Shown here: positions 1-8,813 of the stretch, piece after piece | Numbering within the stretch: position 1 is the first letter of the stretch | How the letters are laid out: every line of letters starts with the position of its first letter | Assembly: GCA_022824585.1 (NCBI GenBank) | Contig: JAJDZN010000057.1 | Span: 1 to 64,000, forward strand | DNA length: 64,000 nt | Source: Bryobacterales bacterium | Lineage (GTDB): Bacteria; Acidobacteriota; Terriglobia; Bryobacterales; UBA6623 | Reading direction: 5' to 3' | The notes under the pieces: model-generated | Database searches by the model: none | Told to the model about the DNA's origin: nothing | What the model saw: only the letters and a program-made list of their open reading frames with translations | Position numbers and translations under genes: made by a program

Positions 1-1134
1 CAGCACGACGCCGTCGCGGTTTCCGAGGATGTTCGTCGAGAACCAGCCCTCGACACCAAGCAAGCGAGTCTTGAGCCCGGGAGCGACGAGGGTCTTCATG
101 AAGGTCTGGCCGGTCTTGAAGTCCTTCCCGCAGATCGGGACCGAGCGCCGCTTCGCAAGCTCTTGAAGGGCCTCCGTGTCGACCGTCAGGTTGGGGGCTC
201 CGTTGGCAAACGGAACCCCGGAGCAAACCGCAGCATAGGCGTAGATCTGGGAGGGAGCGATCTCCGGGTCGTTGTTGAGCAACCCGGTTTCGAATGCCTC
301 CAAGGATGCGTGAACGTTTCCGGGCCGCTGGTGCGTTTCGGTCGATCCGCACCACACCATCACGACCCGATCCAGTCCGTTGGCGCGCTTGAAGTCCTCG
401 ATGTCCTGGATCAGTGCCTCCGCGAGCGCCATCTTGTTCGTGCCGGGCTTGACGTGCGAGCCCTCCAAGCGGGGCACGAAGCAATGCTCGAATACCCCTG
501 ACATGGGACGGACGGCGCGAAGGTCCGCCTCGACCTCCGCGAGCAGTGATGGCTCGATCACGCCGGCACCGCTGGCGGAGTCGAAGCAATCGATGTCACG
601 GATATCCCACCCCCCGAATGCCAGGTTTCCGATGTCCTGAAGCTCCAGCAGTTCCCGAATCAGCGGATTGCGCCTGTCAGTACGCCTGCTCAGGCGGATC
701 CGTCCCATCTGAGCCAGCGATCCGATCGGCTTGCCGAGGCCCTTGTTGATCAGGGCGACGCCACCGATCACGGTGGTGGCGACAGCCCCCAGTCCCGGCA
801 GCAGAACACCCAGCCGCCCTTCTGGAGGCACGATCGGCGGCGGGGCCTTGCGGGAAACGAAGCGCTCCTCGAACCCCTCCTTCCCTCCGGGGATCTTCCG
901 GCGGTTCCCCTCCAGCAAGCCGTCCTGACGGCTGTCCGCGACGAATCTCCCCTGCTCCACGCAACGGCGGAGTTCCTCCAGCGAAAGGCCGAGCGCATCC
1001 GAAATCTCAGCAGCATCGCGGAACTTCAGTTCCCGCTTCCGTTGGACTAGCCCCAAGTAAAGTTGCTGATAGCCTATTCGCGTCCGTTCTGCGAGCATCT
1101 TCAGATTGACGGAATATACCTCTTGATGGTTCAT
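1..1134 (-). CDS. Inositol-3-phosphate synthase with N-terminal HTH-like region (3' end beyond window)
   Basis: The frame is open for 378 codons from the ATG at 1134 down to base 1, so the C-terminus is missing. Residues about 100-378 look like myo-inositol-1-phosphate synthase, which converts glucose-6-phosphate to inositol-3-phosphate using NAD. The Rossmann start LLPGLGAVATT lies near residue 112. The family motif GKDFKTGQT and the segment WFSTNILGNRDG follow near the window edge. The first ~60 residues read instead like a Cro/CI-type helix-turn-helix: LAERTRIG, YQQLYLGL, then ISDALGLSLEEL. No stop or frame shift lies between the two parts. A GTG just before the Rossmann segment could be an alternative start that drops the HTH. 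The upstream DNA is unusually AT-rich and has no clear ribosome site. The enzyme call is firm; the DNA-binding role is inference. Confidence 0.82.
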   Translation of the reverse strand, partial: MNHQEVYSVNLKMLAERTRIGYQQLYLGLVQRKRELKFRDAAEISDALGLSLEELRRCVEQGRFVADSRQDGLLEGNRRKIPGGKEGFEERFVSRKAPPPIVPPEGRLGVLLPGLGAVATTVIGGVALINKGLGKPIGSLAQMGRIRLSRRTDRRNPLIRELLELQDIGNLAFGGWDIRDIDCFDSASGAGVIEPSLLAEVEADLRAVRPMSGVFEHCFVPRLEGSHVKPGTNKMALAEALIQDIEDFKRANGLDRVVMVWCGSTETHQRPGNVHASLEAFETGLLNNDPEIAPSQIYAYAAVCSGVPFANGAPNLTVDTEALQELAKRRSVPICGKDFKTGQTFMKTLVAPGLKTRLLGVEGWFSTNILGNRDGVVL

Positions 1135-1149
1135 ATGATAATTGTATGA
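1131..1149. promoter_or_regulatory. Imperfect dyad over the start codon of the HTH-synthase gene
   Basis: TCATA at 1131-1135 and TATGA at 1145-1149 form a 19-bp dyad in which 7 of 9 pairs match. It overlaps the ATG at 1134. A second inverted pair, GTCAAT (1153-1158) and ATTGAC (1195-1200), lies just upstream. These could be operators for the gene's own HTH-like region, but no binding evidence exists and AT-rich DNA yields such dyads by chance. Confidence 0.25.
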
Positions 1150-1556
1150 ATCGTCAATTTACTGTGTGATAATATTTTTGCAAGAATGCGTGACATTGAC
1201 ACTGGATTCTTGCCTTTCGGAAGACGGACAGAGATGCCAAACCGGTCTTGGTAGCGACGGCCGCCGCCGTCCGAACCGGACAAGCTCTCCGGGAAGGGCA
1301 TCCGCAGCCGAGTCCTGTTGCTGGCTCGCATGGTGAGCAGCCGAGCAAGCGGGAGCCGTTTTCTTGCGATGAGCTGGCGGGCCCAGGTGCACCCGCAGGG
1401 GATGGTGCTCGGCCCGTGAACGCTACGCAGTCCCCAACCGGGATTGCGCTCGGTGCGGTAGGCCGGGCCTCTAATCGCTTGGCGCTTCCACTGGTGTGAC
1501 GGGTCGCTTCGCCGCGCAGGTCGAGCGCCCGCACGCTCTGATAGAGTGGAAATTCG
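1150..1556. other. Intergenic region, no gene recognised
   Basis: This divergent gap lies between the inositol-phosphate synthase gene (minus) and chdC (plus). The left ~60 bases are AT-rich and probably hold the minus-strand promoter. The rest is GC-rich, and the open frames in it (the longest on the minus strand runs into chdC) lack any family motif or ribosome site. TAGAGT at 1542-1547 is a plausible -10 for chdC. Confidence 0.5.
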
Positions 1557-2456
1557 ATGGCTGGAAGACCTCCACATACCGGCGGCGGCCCCCCCAGTGC
1601 GGCAGCGAGACCCCCCGGAATCCCGCCTCATCCTCAGACGCTGGATGGCGCAGCGCTCTTGCACCAGATGTTTCGGTTTGACCGGGCGGCCTGGCGCATG
1701 CTGGACTGCGGCGAGCGTGACGAGATCGCGAGCGAGGCCTCCTCGGTCTTGCACGGCATGGAAGACAACGCCACCAACGGCTCGGCTGTGTTTTCGCTGC
1801 TGGGCCACAAAGGCGACCTGCTCCTAGTGCATTTCCGACCCGACCTCGAGCAGGTTCATCGGGCTGAACTCGATGTTGAGAACCTGCGCCTGGCGGAGTT
1901 TCTGGAGCCGACCACATCGTATGTCTCGATAGTCGAGCTCGGCCTGTACGACTCGTCCTACAAGCTCTACCAGGAACTGGCCGAGCAAGAGATTTCTCCG
2001 GACAGCGACGAATGGGCCCAGCGCGTGCGCACCCGCATGGATGAGCAGGCTGCTGCCATGGCGCCTCGCCTCGATCCGTCGGTGCCCGCGCACAAGTACC
2101 TGTGCTTCTATCCGATGGACAAGAAGCGCGGCGAGCAAATCAATTGGTACACCCGCCCGATTCGGGAACGCTTGCAGATGATGCGCGAGCACGGCATGAT
2201 CGGCCGGCGCTACGCCGGCAGGGTCAAGCAGATCATCTCGGGCTCGATCGGGTTCGACGACTGGGAGTGGGGCGTGGACTTGTTCGCCGACGATCCGCTG
2301 GTGTTCAAGGAGCTGATCTACGAGATGCGCTTTGACGAAGCCAGCGCCGTCTACGCGGATTTCGGCCCGTTCTATATCTCCATCCGCCTGCCGGTGGCGC
2401 AACTTGCCAATTGGCTGAACGCTGGCGACCCGCGATTCGGCACAATCGCGCCCTGA
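1557..2456 (+). CDS. chdC: Coproheme decarboxylase / HemQ (chlorite dismutase family)
   Basis: The protein (299 aa) decarboxylates coproheme III to haem b with peroxide, the last step of the coproporphyrin-dependent haem pathway. The family signature YPMDKKR sits near residue 182 and carries the Tyr expected to form the reactive radical. MREHGMIGRRYAG follows near residue 210 and carries the proximal His. The typical segment DDWEWGVDLFADD comes after it. The first ~30 residues are proline- and glycine-rich and are not part of the fold. The ATG at 1557 is kept because a -10-like TAGAGT lies ten bases before it and the conserved domain begins soon after. No other haem genes are adjacent, so regulation cannot be read from context. 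Confidence 0.92.
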   Translation: MAGRPPHTGGGPPSAAARPPGIPPHPQTLDGAALLHQMFRFDRAAWRMLDCGERDEIASEASSVLHGMEDNATNGSAVFSLLGHKGDLLLVHFRPDLEQVHRAELDVENLRLAEFLEPTTSYVSIVELGLYDSSYKLYQELAEQEISPDSDEWAQRVRTRMDEQAAAMAPRLDPSVPAHKYLCFYPMDKKRGEQINWYTRPIRERLQMMREHGMIGRRYAGRVKQIISGSIGFDDWEWGVDLFADDPLVFKELIYEMRFDEASAVYADFGPFYISIRLPVAQLANWLNAGDPRFGTIAP

Positions 2457-2557
2457 GGGCCGTTTCGTGCGCCTGGCGAAGGCGTGGCGCGGCCGAACTG
2501 CTATAGAATCGATCTAAGTTAGCGGGCACGTTCAGCGCGCCTCCACGCTGTCACCTC

Positions 2558-3331
2558 ATGCGGAGTTATCTCTACTCGATCGCGGCCGCTACAGTCCTGA
2601 TCGCAGCGGCACCTGCAGCGGAATTCGAACTAGCCTACATCGGCTCGGCCGACAGCTCATCGCTGCGCGGCCTGAAACTGGGCATCGACGAGTCCAACCT
2701 CCAAGGCGAGTTCCTCGATGTCAAGCTAACCTTGGCAGAACTTTCGGGCAAGGCGGTGCCAGACGCCGCTCTCGCCGTGTTCGCCGACAGGCCCGGCTCA
2801 ATCGCAGACATCGCCGCGGACGCAGGCGGCAGGGCCGTGTTTAACCTCAGCGACGACTCCGACGAACTGCGCTCGGCCTGCCTGGCCAACGCCCTGCACA
2901 TCATCCCCAGTGCCAAGATGAGGGCCGACGCCGTGGCGCAATGGCAAGCCGCCAATCCCGGCAGCAAGGTATCCGCCGCTGCCTGGCACAGCGCGGCGGT
3001 CAAGTTCGCCGCGCGCGACCTCAACCGGCGTTACCTGGATCGCTACGGCAGCCCGATGGACGAGCTTGCCTGGGCCGGCTGGTTCGCCGCGCGCGCCGTG
3101 GGCGACACGTTAATGCGCGAGCCGGACTCCGATGCCGCGGCTCTGCTGGAAGCCCTTAAACAAGCTGACGGCTTGGACGGTCAGAAGGGCGATCCTCACA
3201 GCTTCCGGGCCAGCGGCCAGCTGCGGCAGCCTTTGGTCTTTGTGGGCGCAACGGGTGAATTGCTGGGCGAGGCCCCCGTGCGCGGTGCACAGGGAGGCTT
3301 GGACAGCCTGGGAAGCTCGCCCTGCCAATAA
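2558..3331 (+). CDS. PQQ-catabolism-associated ABC-type substrate-binding protein (TIGR03863-like)
   Basis: This is a 257-residue exported protein with a signal peptide ending near residue 21. It resembles the periplasmic binding proteins that accompany PQQ-dependent alcohol dehydrogenase systems. The supporting segments are the central FNLSDDSDELR/HIIPSAKM region and the C-terminal GQKGDPHSFRASGQLRQP. Family members are usually longer (about 350 residues), so the first lobe is shortened. It is the first of three genes, with four bases separating it from the propeller gene. The ligand is unknown. TATAGAAT at 2502-2509 is a plausible -10. No ABC ATPase or permease is visible nearby, so its job here may be sensing or delivery rather than transport. 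I am fairly sure of the family and unsure of the substrate. Confidence 0.75.
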   Translation: MRSYLYSIAAATVLIAAAPAAEFELAYIGSADSSSLRGLKLGIDESNLQGEFLDVKLTLAELSGKAVPDAALAVFADRPGSIADIAADAGGRAVFNLSDDSDELRSACLANALHIIPSAKMRADAVAQWQAANPGSKVSAAAWHSAAVKFAARDLNRRYLDRYGSPMDELAWAGWFAARAVGDTLMREPDSDAAALLEALKQADGLDGQKGDPHSFRASGQLRQPLVFVGATGELLGEAPVRGAQGGLDSLGSSPCQ

Positions 3332-3335
3332 CACC

Positions 3336-4295
3336 ATGCTCCGAATCCTCACAGCCCTCGTACTCCTGCCGCTGGCGCAAGCGCTGGCGGAGCCCACGCA
3401 CAGGCTTTTCGTCACGAACGAAGCCGGCGACTCGGTGACCGTGATCGACACCCGCAGCGGTGCGGTCGAGGCGACGGTCCCGGTCGGCGGGCGTCCGCGC
3501 GGGATCGGTTTCAGCCCCGACCGCAAGCTAGTCTACGTTGCACTTGGCGACGACAACGCCATCGGCGTGATCAACTCCGCCAGCCTCGAGCTGGAGCGCA
3601 CGATCCCAGCCGGTTCGGATCCGGAAGCGTTCGCCGTCCATCCCGATGGAACGATCTACCTGTCGAACGAAGACGAGGGCCTGGCCACTGCCCTGAATCC
3701 GGTATCGGGCGAGATCCTCGCCGAGATCAAGGTCGGGATTGAGCCCGAGGGCGTGGGCGTCAGCCCGGACGGCAAGCAAGTGCTCGTGACGAGCGAATCC
3801 TCGAACATGGTGCATGTCATATCGGTGGCGGACAAGCGCCTGGTTGCCAACATCCTGGTAGGCGCTCGGCCCCGCGAGGTCGCGTTCAGCCCCGACGGCA
3901 AGTACTTCTGGGTCACCTCGGAGGTTGCCGGCCACGTCTCCAAGGTCGACCGCGCGACCAACCGTATCGCGGTCGCCAACAGGCAGCTGCGCCGCCAGAT
4001 CAGCCCGCGCGTCAAGCCGAAGGGCGTTCTGCTGAGCCCCGATGGCCAACGGCTGTACGTGTCCATGGGCCGGGGCAACGCCGTGGCGGCGCTGGACCCG
4101 GAGACTCTCGAAGTGCTCGACACCGCCGAGACCGGGGTCCGGACCTGGGGCATCGCGCTGTCGAGAGATGGCAAGCGACTCTACGCAGCCAATGGTCCGG
4201 ATGCCACGGTTTCGGTGGTCGATACAACCACGATGTCCGAGATCAAGACGATCCCGACCGGCGAGATGCCGTGGGGCGTTGCCCTGGATGACTAG
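3336..4295 (+). CDS. YVTN-type seven-bladed beta-propeller, PQQ-catabolism associated (TIGR03866-like)
   Basis: The 319-residue protein has a signal peptide (MLRILTALVLLPLAQALA) and then repeated blades built on FSPDGK/VYVA, VSVIDT and VPVGGRPRGI motifs, the classic YVTN/YncE propeller. Length and context match the propeller that pairs with the preceding binding protein in PQQ-linked catabolic loci. The ATG at 3336 is preferred over upstream in-frame starts because it begins the signal peptide and lies five bases after the previous stop. The reading frame overlaps the next gene by eight bases (ATGACTAG), so these genes are probably cotranscribed and translationally coupled. The propeller likely works in the periplasm as a binding or scaffold protein. 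No catalytic residues can be assigned. Confidence 0.85.
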   Translation: MLRILTALVLLPLAQALAEPTHRLFVTNEAGDSVTVIDTRSGAVEATVPVGGRPRGIGFSPDRKLVYVALGDDNAIGVINSASLELERTIPAGSDPEAFAVHPDGTIYLSNEDEGLATALNPVSGEILAEIKVGIEPEGVGVSPDGKQVLVTSESSNMVHVISVADKRLVANILVGARPREVAFSPDGKYFWVTSEVAGHVSKVDRATNRIAVANRQLRRQISPRVKPKGVLLSPDGQRLYVSMGRGNAVAALDPETLEVLDTAETGVRTWGIALSRDGKRLYAANGPDATVSVVDTTTMSEIKTIPTGEMPWGVALDD

Positions 4296-5238
4296 CTGCC
4301 GCCGGACACTGGCCGCGCTAGCCTTGGCCGCCTTCGCGCTGCCGGCGCAATCCTCCGGCCGCGAAGTCAGCGCGCTGGAGGCGATCGGCTGGAAGCTCTT
4401 TTTCGACCCGCTGCTGTCGAAGCCCCGCAATACTTCCTGCGCGAGCTGCCACATTCCTGAGAATGGTTTTGAATCCGGCGTCGCTCTCGGCGAAGGCGCC
4501 TATGGCGACACGCTGCCGCGCAACGCTCCGACCGTGGTCAACCTGGCCGACGCCGAGTTTTTCTTCTGGGACGGCCGGGCCGGATCTCTCGAAGAACAAG
4601 CCAAGGGTCCGATCGAGAACCCGATCGAGATGGACCTCGCTCTCGACGAAGCGGCCCGGCGCGTACGCGACGAAGCGGCCTATGCCAGGGCCTTCGGGCA
4701 GGCTGGGATCGACGACATCACGATCGAGGCGATCGCCCAGGCGATTGCCGCCTTCGAGCGCGGGCTCGCGACCGGTCCGACACTGTTCGACAAGTGGCTC
4801 GCGGGAGATCGCTCGGTCTTTAACGAAGCGCAGGAACGAGGGCGCATGATCTTCTTCACGCGGGGCCAGTGCGCCACCTGCCATTTCGGCCCGAACTTCA
4901 CGGACGGAGCGTTCCACAATATCGGCACGGGCACGGCGGACGACCCCGGCCGTTCCGAGATCAGCGACGACGACTACGATATCGGCGCGTTCAAGACCCC
5001 GGCGCTGCGCAACTGGAGGGGCCGCGAGCCGTTCATGCACGACGGCCGGTTCGAGACGCTGGACGACGTGCTCGCGTTCTACAACGAGCCCAAGACGGAC
5101 GCCTTGGGACAGACTGAACTCGACCCGCTGGACCTGAGCGAGCAGGATCACTCCGACATCAAGGCATTCTTCGAAACCCTCAACGGCGCATGGCCCGATC
5201 TGGCACCTTACGAAGCGGCTTGGCAAGCCCTGCAATAG
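4288..5238 (+). CDS. Di-haem cytochrome c peroxidase / MauG family protein
   Basis: This is a 316-residue exported protein with two haem c sites, CASCH (Cys51, Cys54, His55) and CATCH (Cys195, Cys198, His199). The surrounding motifs are typical of bacterial cytochrome c peroxidases: RNAPTVVNL, FFFWDGRAGSLEEQA, NPIEM and FKTPALRN followed by PFMHDGRF. It reduces peroxide with electrons from a small cytochrome, or oxidises a partner protein as MauG does. The start overlaps the end of the propeller gene, placing it in the same operon. With a binding protein, a propeller and no visible PQQ dehydrogenase, a role in oxidising or maturing a periplasmic partner is possible but is inference. Confidence 0.9.
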   Translation: MTSCRRTLAALALAAFALPAQSSGREVSALEAIGWKLFFDPLLSKPRNTSCASCHIPENGFESGVALGEGAYGDTLPRNAPTVVNLADAEFFFWDGRAGSLEEQAKGPIENPIEMDLALDEAARRVRDEAAYARAFGQAGIDDITIEAIAQAIAAFERGLATGPTLFDKWLAGDRSVFNEAQERGRMIFFTRGQCATCHFGPNFTDGAFHNIGTGTADDPGRSEISDDDYDIGAFKTPALRNWRGREPFMHDGRFETLDDVLAFYNEPKTDALGQTELDPLDLSEQDHSDIKAFFETLNGAWPDLAPYEAAWQALQ

Positions 5239-5268
5239 CCGCCGGGCCGCAGCGGGAGTCGTGAGGCC

Positions 5269-6477
5269 GTGACCCTGGACGAACGCAAGTGGCGGGAGTG
5301 GACCGCTTGGTCCGCCCTCGGCGCCACTGCCGCGAACTTCGCGTCGATCGCCGCATCCCATAGCATTCTGGGCGCCGGGCTGGGACTGTTGCTGCTGCGG
5401 CCGCGGGCAGTGCGGCTGCCGCCTGTCGCCTGGCCGCTGATTGCTCTGCTGGCGTGGACCCTGGTGTCCGCCGCTGCCTCGGCTGACCCGGCGGCGGCTC
5501 TGCCCCAGATCAAGAAGCTCTACGTGTTCGCGATCCTGCCCCTGGCGTACACCGCGCTGCGCACGGCGGACATGTGCAGAAGGGCGACGGAAGCTTGGTT
5601 TGTCGTGCTCGTAGCCGCCTGCGGGCTGGCCATTGCCGAATTCGGCGCATCGGCCGCCAGCGAGTTGGGGCGGGGCGGAGATTTCCACGGCCTGCTGATC
5701 GCCGACCGCATCCGAGGCTTCTACAGCCACTGGATGACGTTCAGCCAAGTCGCGACCCTGGGCGCTCTGACCCTGGCCTGCTACCTGCTGTACGGGCGCC
5801 GGCGCCCCGGATCCGGGATCTGGTTCGCCTGCGGCGTCGTGATGGCAGTCGCGCTCGTGCTCAGCTTCACGCGCAGCGCCTGGCTGGCCCTGCTGGTCGG
5901 CGGGCTGTATCTTTTGGCCAGCGCCAAGCCAAGGGCGCTCGCGCTCGTGCCGGTTGCCGCCGCCGCGCTGTACTTCTGGGGGCCGGTCGGCCTGCAGGAA
6001 CGCATCCGGTCCATCCGTCCCGAGGCCAATCAATCACGCATCGTGATGTGGCGCACCGGTCTGAACATGGTCGCGGCCCACCCCTTGCTGGGAGTCGGAC
6101 CCGAACGTGTAGGACCGCGGTTCGCAGAATTCCAACCGGAAGATGTCGAAGAGCTCCCGCCCGGATTCTACGGGCACCTGCACAACCTGTACATCCACTA
6201 CGCGGCCGAGCGCGGCGTTCCGGCCGCGCTCATGGTCCTGTGGCTGTTCGGGCAGATCCTGTTCGACATGCGGCGCGGCTTGAAACGGCTGCCGGAAGCA
6301 TACGACGACCGCCGCTTCCTGCTCCAGGCCGGCGCAGCCGGGACGCTGGTCATGGCCGTCCTGAGCTGTTTCGACGTCACCCTGGGAGACAGCGAGGTGC
6401 TCGCAGCGTTCCTGGCGCTGGCGGCCGTCGCCTACCGCGGCCTGGCCGAGACACCCTCCGGCTCGAGCGCAGACTGA
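5269..6477 (+). CDS. O-antigen ligase family membrane protein
   Basis: The 402-residue protein has about ten hydrophobic segments and a large loop holding FYGHLHNLYIHYAAERG around residue 300. This carries the His-Asn motif of the Wzy_C/WaaL family. Such proteins transfer or polymerise polyprenyl-linked glycans at the periplasmic face of the inner membrane. The start is a GTG at 5269, 30 bases after the peroxidase stop. There are no sugar transferases around it to say which glycan is used, so ligase cannot be told apart from polymerase. It may belong to the preceding operon by spacing only. Confidence 0.82.
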   Translation: MTLDERKWREWTAWSALGATAANFASIAASHSILGAGLGLLLLRPRAVRLPPVAWPLIALLAWTLVSAAASADPAAALPQIKKLYVFAILPLAYTALRTADMCRRATEAWFVVLVAACGLAIAEFGASAASELGRGGDFHGLLIADRIRGFYSHWMTFSQVATLGALTLACYLLYGRRRPGSGIWFACGVVMAVALVLSFTRSAWLALLVGGLYLLASAKPRALALVPVAAAALYFWGPVGLQERIRSIRPEANQSRIVMWRTGLNMVAAHPLLGVGPERVGPRFAEFQPEDVEELPPGFYGHLHNLYIHYAAERGVPAALMVLWLFGQILFDMRRGLKRLPEAYDDRRFLLQAGAAGTLVMAVLSCFDVTLGDSEVLAAFLALAAVAYRGLAETPSGSSAD

Positions 6478-6508
6478 CCCCTCCCCGGGATCGCTTCGCG
6501 CCTATGCC

Positions 6509-8005
6509 ATGATTGACCAAAGACCCATGCAATTCACGCTTACCGACACGGCCTTGGAACAGATTGAAGCGGATGCCGCGATTGGATTCGTCTACGACAG
6601 CGGCAACGACTGCACCGCCGCCACCGACTGGAACGAACTCACTGCAGGCTTGGCCCGCGAACTGGCGGAGAGCGGCGAATTCCGCGCGAAGCAGCAGTCC
6701 ACATCGCTCGTGCACCGCCCGGCGGGCATGCGCGCCGGACGCCTGCTGCTGGTCGGCTGCGGCACCCACGCCAAGGCCAGCACGGTGCGCTTGCGCGAAG
6801 CGGCCAGCGCGGGCTGGCGGCGCTTGCGCACGGCCGGAGTGCGCAGCCTGGCCACCGCGCTGCCAGACGGGATGGCCCGCGACGACGCCCTCATGGCCAT
6901 CGTCGAGGGCATCGTGGCAGCCGACTACGAACCGGATGCCCACAAGACCGAGGACAAGCAGGCTTCCGCGCTGGAACGCGTCGTCATCGCCTGCCCCGAT
7001 GACGCGCAAGCCGCGCTAGACCGCGCGACTGCCGTGGCTCAAGGCCAGCTTCGCGCGCGCGAGCTGGTCAACGAGCCCGGCAACTTGCTGCCGCCGCAGG
7101 AGCTGGCCGCCCGGACCATGGCACTGGCCGCCGAGGCGGGCTTGGAGTGCGAGGTGCTCGACAAGACCCAACTCGAGGAGCTCCGCATGGGCGCCCTGCT
7201 AGGCGTGGCCCGCGCCAGCGTCCAACCGCCGGTGATGATCGTGCTGCGATACAAGCCCGAGGCCGGGATTTCCGACCCTGGGGCACACCTTGGGCTGGTC
7301 GGCAAGGCGGTCACGTTCGACACGGGCGGAATCTCGCTCAAGCCCCCAGCCGACATGCACCTGATGAAGCATGACATGGCGGGCGGCGCGGCCATGATCG
7401 GCACGATGCTGGCCCTGGCCTCGATTCGACCCAGCCTGCCCGTCACCGCCGTGATCCCATCGGTTGAGAACATGCCCGGAGGGGCCGCCCAACGGCCCGG
7501 GGATGTCGTGACCTCCCGCAGCGGGAAGACGGTCGAAGTGCTCAACACGGATGCGGAGGGCCGCCTGATCCTGGCAGATGCGTTGACGTACGCCAAGGAG
7601 CAGGGCTGCACCCACCTCGTGGATGCCGCCACCCTGACGGGAGCCATTGTCGTGGCGCTGGGCACCGACCACACGGGTGTGTTCAGCAACAACGACTCGT
7701 GGCGCGAGCAAGTGCTCAGCGCGGCCGGCAAGGCCGGCGAGCGAATGTGGCCCATGCCGCTCGGCGAAGAATACACCAAGCTGCTGGAGAGCCCGATTGC
7801 CGACATGGCCAATATCGGGCCGCGCTGGGGAGGGGCCTGCACGGCGGCCGCCTTTCTCGAGAACTTCGCCGGGGACACGCCTTGGGCGCACCTCGACATC
7901 GCCGGCACGGCCTGGTACGAGAAGAAGCTGCCGCACGCGCCCGTCGGACCCAGCGGCGCCGGAGTCCCGACGCTGGTGCAGCTGGCCCTGGCCATGAGCC
8001 GGTGA
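6509..8005 (+). CDS. pepA: Leucyl aminopeptidase (M17, cytosol aminopeptidase)
   Basis: The 498-residue protein removes N-terminal residues from peptides in the cytoplasm using two metal ions. The C-terminal half carries the M17 set: GKAVTFDTGGISLKP (Lys and Asp ligands), KHDMAGGAAM (Asp), and the family signature NTDAEGRLILADAL with its Asp and Glu. The N-terminal macro-like domain covers about residues 1-170. A second ATG six codons on is an alternative start. The gene stands alone between a membrane protein and a convergent ATPase gene. The length is normal for the family. Confidence 0.95.
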   Translation: MIDQRPMQFTLTDTALEQIEADAAIGFVYDSGNDCTAATDWNELTAGLARELAESGEFRAKQQSTSLVHRPAGMRAGRLLLVGCGTHAKASTVRLREAASAGWRRLRTAGVRSLATALPDGMARDDALMAIVEGIVAADYEPDAHKTEDKQASALERVVIACPDDAQAALDRATAVAQGQLRARELVNEPGNLLPPQELAARTMALAAEAGLECEVLDKTQLEELRMGALLGVARASVQPPVMIVLRYKPEAGISDPGAHLGLVGKAVTFDTGGISLKPPADMHLMKHDMAGGAAMIGTMLALASIRPSLPVTAVIPSVENMPGGAAQRPGDVVTSRSGKTVEVLNTDAEGRLILADALTYAKEQGCTHLVDAATLTGAIVVALGTDHTGVFSNNDSWREQVLSAAGKAGERMWPMPLGEEYTKLLESPIADMANIGPRWGGACTAAAFLENFAGDTPWAHLDIAGTAWYEKKLPHAPVGPSGAGVPTLVQLALAMSR

Positions 8006-8027
8006 ATCCGCCGGCCGCGCAAACGAC

Positions 8028-8627
8028 TCAGTGGATGGTGGACGCGCCCTCCATGCCAAGCGGACCCGTCGTGACGTTGCGGTTGACGTGACGGTCCAGG
8101 TTGATGATGTAGGTCTCGGGGGAGTTCAGCAGGTGCGCCGAGTGTGTCGCCGCGACGATGCGAAAGTCCTTTGTGTCGACAAGTTCCTTGAGCATCTTCA
8201 GGATGCGCAGCTGGTTTGACTGCGACAGCGCCATTTCGGGCTCGTCCAGTAGCAGCAGCGAGCCGTTCGGCAATTGCGGGAACAGGTCTTTGAACAGCGA
8301 GAGCATGACCTGCCCGTGGCTGGCGGTAAGCAGGAACTCCTTCATGGCCGGCTGGTCGTCATACAGCGACGGCGTGTTGCGCGGGTTGTGCTGCTCGGCA
8401 TCGAACAGCAGGACCTTCGGGATTTCCGCGCCTCCCTTGTCCAAGCGGTAGGCGTAGTTATCCACTTCCTCCCCCTGCAAGGCGTAGTAGATCGCATGCA
8501 GGAGAGTGGACTTGCCCGAGCCGTTCTCGCCCTCCAGCATGATCAGAGGATGGGACAGGTCCACCACCATCGGCATGTGGAAGTTCAGGTTCATGAAGAC
8601 CGGGTGGCTGAGGATCTTGAGATACAT
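8028..8627 (-). CDS. AAA/ABC-type ATP-binding protein
   Basis: This 199-residue soluble ATPase has a Walker A motif GENGSGKST at residues 33-41, an SHGQ segment in the ABC-signature position, a Walker B LLLLDEPE near residue 125, and a switch His in AATHSAHLL. It is smaller than a full OLD or RecF protein and has neither a coiled coil nor a membrane part. It looks like one of the small stand-alone AAA_15/AAA_21 ATPases whose cellular role is mostly unknown. It converges on pepA. A -10-like TATGCT lies 11 bases before the start. I cannot assign a substrate or partner. Confidence 0.75.
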   Translation of the reverse strand: MYLKILSHPVFMNLNFHMPMVVDLSHPLIMLEGENGSGKSTLLHAIYYALQGEEVDNYAYRLDKGGAEIPKVLLFDAEQHNPRNTPSLYDDQPAMKEFLLTASHGQVMLSLFKDLFPQLPNGSLLLLDEPEMALSQSNQLRILKMLKELVDTKDFRIVAATHSAHLLNSPETYIINLDRHVNRNVTTGPLGMEGASTIH

Positions 8628-8813
8628 GCGCTCTCAACAGCATAGCTTGGGGCCCGGTTCGCCCAATCGGTCCGTTGGCGCGCGCGGGTGGAACCCGCGC
8701 CACGCGGAAGCAGCGAGAGAGGCGTCGCGCGTCCGGACCCGCTTGCGCGCGATCCCGCGAAGCCCCGGCCCAGAACGGGACCGGACAGCGGCTCGCTTAA
8801 GATTGGAACTGCA

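Noticed and set aside
1131-1808. 225-codon minus-strand frame across the gap before chdC
   Set aside because: Runs antisense into chdC, lacks a recognisable domain, and its end lies in the AT-rich promoter of the synthase gene.
4318-6033. 571-codon minus-strand open frame
   Set aside because: Covers the di-haem peroxidase and the membrane protein on the other strand; no motifs or ribosome site.
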